The notes beneath the pieces were generated by a model. It was not told the origin of the DNA, did not search any database, and saw only the letters and a list, made by a program, of their open reading frames with translations. From NCBI RefSeq assembly GCF_020515695.1, contig NZ_JAIWJA010000003.1, positions 186,001-250,000 of the forward strand: DNA of 64,000 nucleotides. Direction: 5' to 3'. This stretch comes from Pseudomonas sp. MWU16-30317. Lineage in GTDB: Bacteria; Pseudomonadota; Gammaproteobacteria; Pseudomonadales; Pseudomonadaceae. The position numbers and the translations under genes were made by a program. Shown here piece after piece: positions 27,624 through 35,695 of the stretch (position 1 is the first letter of the stretch; each line of letters begins with the position of its first letter).

Positions 27624-29342
27624 TCAAATCGTCAAATCGATATGGAAATAGATCGGCGATTCGCGCTCCAGCCCGGCCGTGCGTTCCAGCGAGTGGGCGA
27701 AGGTCACCCCCATCAACAGGTTGCGACCGCGCGCGAACAGGTCCACGGCGTTGCCGGAAATGCGCCCGTGCTGGTCGCCGGCATAGCGGGTGCTGCTGAT
27801 CACGCCCTGGTCATAGGCGACGCTGGCGCCGTATTCGGCGAATGCCGGGCGCATCCAGTCCCAGGTGACGGGACGGCTCCAGCGCAGTTCGTTGCGCCAA
27901 TAGCCGCCGGTGTCGCCGGTCAGGTAGCCATCCTTGAAACCACGCACCGAGGACTGCCCGCCGATGCTCATGCGCTGCGCGCTGTAGAGCACGTCTTCAC
28001 TGTGTTGGCCGGTGGCCAGGCTGGTGAAGGTGAAGGCTTCGTCCCACAGCCGGAACGGCAGCAGGTAGGACGCCGTGGCGGTGTATTTGCGGTAACGCGC
28101 GGTCGGCTTGCCGGGGCCCGGATCGCGGCCCGATTGTGCGTCCAGTGCGCCGATGCCCTGTTGCAGGCCAAGGTCGAGGTTGACGAAGGCGCCGCCGACG
28201 CGCCGACCATGGTTGATGCCGAACTGGGCCTCGGTAATGCGCGGGCTGCTGCCATCCAGCAGGGCCGTTGCGACGTAGTTCTCGGTGCGCATGTGGGCGA
28301 TGCCGGCGCTGAGCGAGGTTTTGCTCAGGGCGTCGCGGTAGATGACGCGTTCGGCGCTCAGTTGGTGGGTCTGGCTGTTGCCGCTCAGGCCAAAGGTGCC
28401 GTTCAGGCCTTGCGCGACGGACTGGTAGTGGCTCTGGCTGTAGCTGTAGTTGATGTTCCACCAGCCCCACGGCAGGTTGTAATTGAACATGGCGTTGTCG
28501 GAGCCGCGCGCCGAATCGCTCTGGGCATCATGGTTGGCGCGCAGATTGAGCTGATCGGCCAGGCCGAGCGGGCTGTCCCAGTCCAGACCCACGCCCCATT
28601 GTTGTTCGCCGGTGCTCTTTTGCCCGTTGTTATTGCGCGAGAGCGAGGCGCGCCAAGGTTTTTGCGGGGCGTCGTTGACCTGCACGGTGCTGCTGCCGAC
28701 GCTGCTCCCAGGGGTGAGCTCCATGGTCGCCTGGTGCGAGGGCAAGCGGTTGAGCTGGTCGACAAGTTGTTCGATGTCCCGCAGGTTGAGCACCTCGCCC
28801 GTTCGGCCGGGGAAGGTCATGGCCAGCTCGCGGCTGCGCAGGCCACTGCCTGGCGCGCTCTGCAGGCCTTCGAGGTGGCCTTCGACGACCTGGATCAGCA
28901 AATGACCAGAGGAGAGATCCTGAGCCGGCAGATAAGCCCGGCTGGTCACCAGGCCGCGCTCGATGTAGTGATCGGTGAACGCTTTTAGCAGGTCGTTGAG
29001 CTGACTGACGCCCAGGCACTGATGCATGAACCGCCCGCTCAGCCGCTCACGGGCGCTGGCGGTCAGGTGCTCGGCACCTCGGACCTCGATGCTGTCGATC
29101 TGGAAGCAACGGCTATCGGCAGCAGGCGCCGACGGCTCGATGGGCGCGGCTTTGCCGGGCAGCTCCTGGAGGTCTTGAAGGCGGCGGCGCTGCTCGTCGA
29201 GCAGACGATCCTGGCGCCCACGGATCAGGTCCTGGTCGCCGGGGCTGGTAAGGGTAGGCTCTGCGGCGAGGGTGGAAACGCTGAAGGCACACAGCCACAG
29301 GCAAAACGGCCACACCCTGTGCCGTGGTCTGATTGCAGACAT
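27624..29342 (-). CDS. cdiB: CdiB/ShlB-family two-partner secretion outer-membrane transporter
   Basis: A 572-residue Omp85-superfamily transporter that exports CdiA across the outer membrane. Seen: a signal peptide (WPFCLWLCAFSVSTLAAE), an Arg/Gln-rich N-terminal helix (RGRQDRLLDEQRRRLQDL), POTRA domains (about 75-220, with IEVRGAEHLTASARERL and LLIQVVEGHLEG), and a 16-strand barrel containing the conserved VRGF loop motif (SSVRGFKDGYLTGDTGGYWRNEL) and ending in a short aromatic-hydrophobic strand (YFHIDLTI). The ATG at 29342 follows AAGGA at 6-nt spacing. An in-frame upstream ATG at 29522 is not its start; it belongs to the remnant of another cdiA. Confidence 0.92.
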   Translation of the reverse strand: MSAIRPRHRVWPFCLWLCAFSVSTLAAEPTLTSPGDQDLIRGRQDRLLDEQRRRLQDLQELPGKAAPIEPSAPAADSRCFQIDSIEVRGAEHLTASARERLSGRFMHQCLGVSQLNDLLKAFTDHYIERGLVTSRAYLPAQDLSSGHLLIQVVEGHLEGLQSAPGSGLRSRELAMTFPGRTGEVLNLRDIEQLVDQLNRLPSHQATMELTPGSSVGSSTVQVNDAPQKPWRASLSRNNNGQKSTGEQQWGVGLDWDSPLGLADQLNLRANHDAQSDSARGSDNAMFNYNLPWGWWNINYSYSQSHYQSVAQGLNGTFGLSGNSQTHQLSAERVIYRDALSKTSLSAGIAHMRTENYVATALLDGSSPRITEAQFGINHGRRVGGAFVNLDLGLQQGIGALDAQSGRDPGPGKPTARYRKYTATASYLLPFRLWDEAFTFTSLATGQHSEDVLYSAQRMSIGGQSSVRGFKDGYLTGDTGGYWRNELRWSRPVTWDWMRPAFAEYGASVAYDQGVISSTRYAGDQHGRISGNAVDLFARGRNLLMGVTFAHSLERTAGLERESPIYFHIDLTI

Positions 29343-29504
29343 TGTCGTCCTTGAAGTTTTGCTATAGCGGAAAAAAGCGCGGATGGTATGGAAGATGTTA
29401 CGAATCCGCAATTCCCTGTTACAAAAAATGCTACCGGGGTCGCAGAATTGGTTTAGGGGGGTTGGTGAGGCGGGGAGGGCGCTAGGCATATCCCGCAAAA
29501 AATC

Positions 29505-29830
29505 GACGTGCTTGGCGTCCATGTCAGTGGCCCCCGTTGCTCGGTGTCAAAAACAGTGCGAGTCGAGTAGAACAGGGGGGCTGTGCGATAAAAATCAGGC
29601 GCTTCCGAAGCCGATGTGGGAAATTTCCGAAGTGGTCAGGTGCGGGTTGCCAGGCTGGTGATGGACGCGTCCCATCAGCGGAACGGCAACCGATCGGTCG
29701 CCGTGGCGGTGTACTTGCAGCAACGCGACGCGCTCTGCCTGCAACGGGCGATTCTGGCTGTCGCCGGTATAGCCAAAACGTTCCCCCCAAGGCGTGGACG
29801 ACGTTATGGACCTGCCTGACGAACGGTCGA
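29505..29830 (-). pseudogene. Remnant of a second cdiB-cdiA junction
   Basis: Read on the minus strand, three pieces match the intact locus in order. First, a broken CdiB fragment: RFGYTGDSQNRPLQAERV resembles TFGLSGNSQTHQLSAERV, then after an internal deletion and frameshift KYTATATDRLPFR-stop-WDASITSLAT resembles KYTATASYLLPFRLWDEAFTFTSLAT. Second, a segment equivalent to the cdiB-cdiA spacer (TTTCCCACA...CTGATTTT in both). Third, a start codon at 29522 opening MDAKHVDFL, matching MDAKHFEFL of cdiA, after which similarity fades. So an upstream cdi locus existed and was deleted down to its junction. Confidence 0.75.
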
Positions 29831-29875
29831 GCGGGGGTTTTCTGATCATCCTTTAACTGGGCGTTTTTCCGACCA

Positions 29876-29890
29876 TGTAGTATAACTACA
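29876..29890. promoter_or_regulatory. HexR-like palindrome upstream of the RpiR-family gene
   Basis: TGTAGTATAACTACA has perfect six-base arms around ATA, matching the geometry of boxes bound by HexR-type RpiR regulators (TGTAAT...ATTACA). It ends 41 nt before the TTG start and is followed by a second small palindrome, GTAGCTAC (29893-29900). Autoregulation is the simplest inference. Confidence 0.6.
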
Positions 29891-29931
29891 ACGTAGCTAC
29901 ATCAGCCCATCGACCTGTCCGAGTCCTGCCC

Positions 29932-30795
29932 TTGAACCTGTTGCAACACATCGCGCAATCCCGTCACCTGTTACGCAAGTCGGAGCTCAAGGTGGCCGAC
30001 CACGTGCTGCTTGACCCGGCAGCGGTGATGCACAGTTCCATGGCCGATCTGGCCCATCAGGTGGGCATCAGCGAGCCGACCATCGTGCGCTTCTGCCGCG
30101 CCATCGGTTGCAGCGGTTTTCAGGACCTCAAACTCAAGCTGGCGCAAAGCCTGGCGGCGGGGGCGAGCTTCGGGCAGTTCGCGATTCATGAAGACGACTC
30201 GGTCTCGGACTACAGCCTGAAGATTTTCGACACCACCTTGCACACGCTGATGGAGGTTCGGGAAAACCTCGATCCGCTGGCGTTGCAGCGGGCGGTGACG
30301 GCCATGTCCAACGCCGATCGCATCAACTTCTACGGCTTTGGTGCTTCGGGCGCGGTGGCCGCAGATGCGCAGCACAAGTTTTTCCGTTTGTTGCTGACCG
30401 CAGCCGCCTATTCGGACCCGCACATGCAGGCGATGTCGGCGGTCACTCTCAAGGAGGGCGACGTGGCGGTGTGTATTTCCCAGTCTGGCCGCTCCAAGGA
30501 TTTGCTCATTACTGCCAACTTGGTGCGTGATTCCGGCGCGACCTTGATCACCCTGTGCCCGAGCCAGACGCCGCTGGCGGAACTGGCGACGGTCAATCTG
30601 GCGATCGATGTGCATGAAGACACCGAGATTTACACCCCGTTGACCTCGCGGATCGCCCATCTGGTGGTGATCGATGTGCTAGCGATGGGCGTGGCGATGG
30701 CGCGCGGGCCGAGCCTGGTGAATCACCTGAAGAGCGTGAAGCGCAGCTTGCGTGGATTGCGGTTGTCGCCCAAGTCGGTGAAGCACGAGGAGTAG
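29932..30795 (+). CDS. RpiR/HexR-family transcriptional regulator
   Basis: A 287-residue regulator with an N-terminal RpiR helix-turn-helix (about 1-77; HSSMADLAHQVGISEPTIVRFCRAIGCSGFQDLKLKLAQSL) and a C-terminal SIS sugar-phosphate-binding domain (about 105-245; INFYGFGASGAVAADAQHKFFRL and VAVCISQSGRSKDLL). Such proteins sense central-carbon phosphates. The start is taken as TTG 29932, since family similarity (NLLQHIAQSRHLLRKSE) begins there and no ATG or GTG fits; no good ribosome site is visible. It lies near pyruvate carboxylase genes, which suggests but does not prove a link to carbon control. Confidence 0.85.
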   Translation: MNLLQHIAQSRHLLRKSELKVADHVLLDPAAVMHSSMADLAHQVGISEPTIVRFCRAIGCSGFQDLKLKLAQSLAAGASFGQFAIHEDDSVSDYSLKIFDTTLHTLMEVRENLDPLALQRAVTAMSNADRINFYGFGASGAVAADAQHKFFRLLLTAAAYSDPHMQAMSAVTLKEGDVAVCISQSGRSKDLLITANLVRDSGATLITLCPSQTPLAELATVNLAIDVHEDTEIYTPLTSRIAHLVVIDVLAMGVAMARGPSLVNHLKSVKRSLRGLRLSPKSVKHEE

Positions 30796-30820
30796 GCGCC
30801 AGGCTTTACATCGCGGCGCG

Positions 30821-30849
30821 CCCCTCGCGGGCAAGCCTTGCTCCCACAG
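30821..30849. repeat. Single REP half-element
   Basis: CCCCTCGCGGGCAAGCCTTGCTCCCACAG matches the left arm of the main REPIN family, but no inverted partner follows within 100 nt. Confidence 0.7.
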
Positions 30850-30979
30850 CTGGTTTAGCCCGAGAAGCGCCGACATGGCTTGCAAAATCCCACCTTCACA
30901 CCGCCGTCATCTACACGCCGCCAAACCGTAACCATCCCCCCGCATCCTGTATTCCCGCACTCGCACTGGGAGACAGCTC

Positions 30980-31183
30980 ATGACTCGATACGAAGACGGC
31001 ACCAGCCCCTCCGCCAAAACCCGCAAACAGCAGGAAGACCAACGCCGTATGGCGTTTCGCCGTGCCATCGAATCCTACTCCGACGAGCGTCGGCTCAATC
31101 AGGAAATCGCCGACTACCCCGACCTCATGTTGTGGCAGGCACCAGCGGCAGCCGCCCGGCAAAGCGCTCAGCCAGCGCGCTGA
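30980..31183 (+). CDS. Small conserved protein, PA3496-like
   Basis: A 67-residue, highly charged protein: QEDQRRMAFRRAIESYSDERRLNQEIADYPDLM resembles a small Pseudomonas family (PA3496-like) of unclear function, recalled from memory. No signal peptide or membrane segment. A GGGAGA site lies 7 nt before the ATG. Its last 59 nt overlap the 3' end of the convergent LysR gene, so the terminal QAPAAAARQSAQPAR may be unconstrained. Confidence 0.65.
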   Translation: MTRYEDGTSPSAKTRKQQEDQRRMAFRRAIESYSDERRLNQEIADYPDLMLWQAPAAAARQSAQPAR

Positions 31184-32087
31184 TCTGTGCGCGTTCGCTG
31201 CGGATAAAAGCCGCGAAGGCCTGCGCCACCGGTGATGGGCGTTTGGCCTTGGCTTGCACGATGCACCAACTGCGATACAGCGGCAGCTCGTCGATCGGCA
31301 GTTCTTTGAGCACGCTGGTCGCCAATTCCATGTTGACCGCATGCCGCGTCAGCAATGCCACCCCCAGCCCTGCCATCACGCACTCGCGTTGAGCATCCGA
31401 CGAGGCGACCTCCAGGGTCTGGGTGAAGTGCACGCGCTTCTCCTTGAAGTACTCCTCGCAAGCCGTGCGTGTGCCCGAGCCTTGCTCGCGCACGACCAAC
31501 GTGAACGGCTCCAGATCCTGTAACCGCAGACGTCCCAAGCCGTTTAGTGGGTGATCCGGCAGCGCCACGGCGACGATAGGATTGTTGAGGAAGGGCATGA
31601 ATTCCAGCCCCATGTCCTGGGGCACCATGGACATGATCACCAGGTCGTCGCGGTTATCCGACAGTCGGCGAATCACCTGTGCGCGGTTGACCACCGTGAG
31701 GCTAAGGTTGACCTCGGGGTGCAGTTTCTTGAAGGCTGCAAACAAATGTGGGGTGAAATATTTGGCGCTCGACTCCACAGCAAGCTTCAATTGACCTTGA
31801 AGCGACCCTTGCAAGTCGGACAGCTGCATATCGAGGCTTTCCAAGCGCCCAAAAATGTCCCGACTGGCCCGCTGCAGGGCCTCGGCTGCTTCTGTCAGGT
31901 ACAGCTTCTTGCCCACGTATTCGAACAGCGGCTGGCCGACCAACTCTTCTAACTGCCGAATTTGCAGACTGACCGCGGGTTGCGTCAGCGACATTTCGAC
32001 GGCGGCGCGGCTATACGAGCGCAGATCGCACACCTCGTTGAAAACCTGAAGCTGACGCAAGGTCATACGCATCAATGACTTACGCAT
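31125..32087 (-). CDS. LysR-family regulator beside pyruvate carboxylase genes
   Basis: A 320-residue LTTR: N-terminal winged helix (MTLRQLQVFNEVCDLRSYSRAAVEMSLTQPAVSLQIRQLEELVGQPLFEYVGKKLYLT) and a periplasmic-binding-protein-like effector domain (about 95-300). The HTH and hinge resemble CbbR/CysB-type regulators. It is divergent from pycA with 188 nt between starts and two palindromes there, so it is probably the pycAB regulator. The first ATG (32087) was kept since MRKSLMRMTLRQL is common in relatives; 32066 is an alternative. Confidence 0.88.
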   Translation of the reverse strand: MRKSLMRMTLRQLQVFNEVCDLRSYSRAAVEMSLTQPAVSLQIRQLEELVGQPLFEYVGKKLYLTEAAEALQRASRDIFGRLESLDMQLSDLQGSLQGQLKLAVESSAKYFTPHLFAAFKKLHPEVNLSLTVVNRAQVIRRLSDNRDDLVIMSMVPQDMGLEFMPFLNNPIVAVALPDHPLNGLGRLRLQDLEPFTLVVREQGSGTRTACEEYFKEKRVHFTQTLEVASSDAQRECVMAGLGVALLTRHAVNMELATSVLKELPIDELPLYRSWCIVQAKAKRPSPVAQAFAAFIRSERAQISALAERFAGRLPLVPATT

Positions 32088-32123
32088 TTTTATGGGGGCT
32101 CTGGGGTAGGCGATACGGCAATT

Positions 32124-32159
32124 ATAAGTATTTACTTATGTAGCAGCCAATAATTATTG
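32124..32159. promoter_or_regulatory. Two palindromes in the LysR-pycA divergent region
   Basis: ATAAGTATTTACTTAT (32124-32139, seven-base perfect arms) and CAATAATTATTG (32148-32159, perfect) have centres 22 bp apart, two helical turns. This fits the paired recognition and activation sites of a LysR-type regulator. Confidence 0.6.
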
Positions 32160-32275
32160 ATTTTTGTTAATCGTCGCGTAGCGCTAGTGTGAAAGGGCGA
32201 CCAGCGGTGTAGGACTGGTCATGCACTGATCGGCCCTGCCGGGTCGATCGAGATAACGGTCGAGGAACGTCCAAC

Positions 32276-33691
<1,416 letters not shown>

Positions 33692-33701
33692 GGAATACCT
33701 G

Positions 33702-35516
33702 ATGTCCAAGAAAATCACCGTCACCGATACCATCCTGCGCGATGCCCACCAGTCCCTGCTGGCGACCCGCATGCGCACCGAAGACATGCTGCCGATCTGC
33801 GACAAGCTCGACAAGGTCGGCTACTGGTCGCTGGAAGTCTGGGGCGGGGCGACCTTCGACGCCTGCATCCGCTTCCTCAAGGAAGACCCGTGGGAGCGCC
33901 TGCGCCAATTGCGCGCCGCGCTACCCAACACTCGCCTGCAGATGCTCCTGCGCGGTCAGAACCTGCTCGGCTATCGCCATTACAGCGACGACGTGGTCCG
34001 CGCGTTCGTGGCCAAGGCCGCGGCGAATGGCATCGACGTGTTCCGCATTTTCGACGCCATGAACGACGTGCGTAACCTGCGCGTCGCCATCGAAGCCGTG
34101 AAGGCCGCCGGCAAGCACGCCCAAGGCACCATCGCCTACACCACCAGCCCGGTGCACACCATCGGCGCCTTTGTTGCCCAGGCCAAGCAGATGGAAGCCA
34201 TGGGCTGTGACTCGGTGGCGATCAAGGACATGGCCGGCTTGCTGACCCCTTATGCCACGGGCGAACTGGTCAAGGCGCTGAAGGCCGAGCAGTCGCTGCC
34301 GGTGTTCATCCATTCCCACGACACCGCCGGTTTGGCTGCGATGTGCCAGCTCAAGGCGATCGAGAACGGTGCCGACCATATCGACACCGCCATCTCCAGC
34401 TTCGCCTGGGGCACCAGCCATCCGGGCACCGAGTCGATGGTCGCGGCGCTCAAGGGCAGCGAGTTCGACACGGGCCTGGACCTGGAACTGCTGCAGGAAA
34501 TCGGCCTGTACTTCTACGCGGTGCGTAAGAAGTATCACCAGTTCGAGAGCGAATTCACTGCGGTCGACACCCGCGTGCAGGTCAACCAGGTGCCGGGCGG
34601 GATGATTTCCAACCTCGCCAACCAGCTCAAGGAGCAGGGCGCCCTGAGCCGCATGAGTGAGGTGTTGGCCGAGATCCCACGGGTACGCAAGGACCTCGGT
34701 TACCCGCCGCTGGTGACGCCGACCTCGCAGATCGTCGGCACCCAGGCGTTCTTCAACGTGCTGGCCGGCGAGCGCTACAAGACCATCACCAACGAGGTGA
34801 AGCTGTACCTGCAGGGTGGCTACGGGGCCGCGCCGGGTGTGGTCGACGAGAAACTGCGGCGCCAGGCCATCGGCAGCGAAGAGGTGATCGACGTGCGCCC
34901 GGCCGATCTGCTCAAGCCGGAGATGGACAAGCTGCGCAAGGACATCGGCGAGCTGGCCAAGTCCGAAGAGGACGTGCTCACGTTCGCGATGTTCCCGGAC
35001 ATCGGGCGCAAGTTCCTCGAAGAGCGTGAAGCCGGCACCTTGACCCCGGAAATTCTGCTGCCGATTCCGCAAGCGGGTGCAGTGGCGTCGGCGGGCGGCG
35101 AGGGCGTGCCCACCGAGTTCGTCATCGATGTGCACGGCGAGAGCTACCGCGTGGATATCACTGGTGTCGGCGTGAAGAACAGCGGCAAGCGGCACTTCTA
35201 CCTGTCGATCGATGGCGTGCCCGAAGAGGTGGTGTTCGAGCCACTCAACGAGTTCGTCGGCGGTGGCGGTGGCAGCAAGCGTCAACATGCCACCGAGCCG
35301 GGCCATGTGAGCACCTCGATGCCAGGCAACATCGTCGATGTGCTGGTCAAGGAAGGCGATGTGGTCAAGACCGGCCAGGCGGTGCTGATCACCGAGGCGA
35401 TGAAGATGGAAACCGAAGTTCAGGCGCCGATCGCTGGCAAGGTCGCAGCCATCCATGTGGCCAAGGGCGACCGAGTGAATCCGGGCGAAGTGCTGGTGGA
35501 GATCGTCGCCGGTTAA
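33702..35516 (+). CDS. pycB: Pyruvate carboxylase subunit B / oxaloacetate decarboxylase alpha-type
   Basis: A 604-residue carboxyltransferase with a C-terminal biotin carrier domain, transferring carboxyl from biotin to pyruvate to make oxaloacetate. Seen: TDTILRDAHQSLLATRMRTEDM (HMGL-like TIM barrel start), GATFDACIRFL, DMAGLLTPYATGELV, IHSHDTAGLAA, the PYC_OADA conserved domain (about 285-470), a flexible GGGGGSK linker, and the biotinyl lysine in EAMKMETEVQAP about 35 residues from the end. GAGGAAT lies before the ATG. No sodium-pump beta or gamma subunit lies nearby, so carboxylase is preferred over decarboxylase. Confidence 0.92.
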   Translation: MSKKITVTDTILRDAHQSLLATRMRTEDMLPICDKLDKVGYWSLEVWGGATFDACIRFLKEDPWERLRQLRAALPNTRLQMLLRGQNLLGYRHYSDDVVRAFVAKAAANGIDVFRIFDAMNDVRNLRVAIEAVKAAGKHAQGTIAYTTSPVHTIGAFVAQAKQMEAMGCDSVAIKDMAGLLTPYATGELVKALKAEQSLPVFIHSHDTAGLAAMCQLKAIENGADHIDTAISSFAWGTSHPGTESMVAALKGSEFDTGLDLELLQEIGLYFYAVRKKYHQFESEFTAVDTRVQVNQVPGGMISNLANQLKEQGALSRMSEVLAEIPRVRKDLGYPPLVTPTSQIVGTQAFFNVLAGERYKTITNEVKLYLQGGYGAAPGVVDEKLRRQAIGSEEVIDVRPADLLKPEMDKLRKDIGELAKSEEDVLTFAMFPDIGRKFLEEREAGTLTPEILLPIPQAGAVASAGGEGVPTEFVIDVHGESYRVDITGVGVKNSGKRHFYLSIDGVPEEVVFEPLNEFVGGGGGSKRQHATEPGHVSTSMPGNIVDVLVKEGDVVKTGQAVLITEAMKMETEVQAPIAGKVAAIHVAKGDRVNPGEVLVEIVAG

Positions 35517-35544
35517 GGCGCCGACCGTAAAAAGCTTACCTCGA

Positions 35545-35575
35545 GGGGGCGTCGCAGTTTGGCGCCCCCTTTTTT
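35545..35575 (+). terminator. Intrinsic terminator of pycAB
   Basis: GGGGGCG (35545-35551) pairs with CGCCCCC (35563-35569), followed by six T residues, 29 nt after the pycB stop. Confidence 0.9.
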
Positions 35576-35589
35576 ATGTGGTCAGTACT

Positions 35590-35669
35590 GGCCTCTTCGC
35601 GAGCAAGCTTTGCTCCCGCAGAGGCAACCCCTTTGGGAGCAAGGTTGCGCGTTCGGCGGCGAAGAGGCC
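35590..35669. repeat. Chimeric REPIN
   Basis: The left arm is the main type (GGCCTCTTCGCGAGCAAGC) while the right half is the variant AAGGTTGCGCGTTCGGCGGC followed by GAAGAGGCC, shared with the element at 50361-50457. Confidence 0.8.
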
Positions 35670-35695
35670 TGGTCGGTCACCACAAATCCTATGGA

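Noticed and set aside
22211..27799. Two open frames of more than 900 codons antisense to cdiA
   Set aside because: They are Val/Ala/Gly-rich mirror translations caused by the high GC of the haemagglutinin repeats; no start signals or domains.
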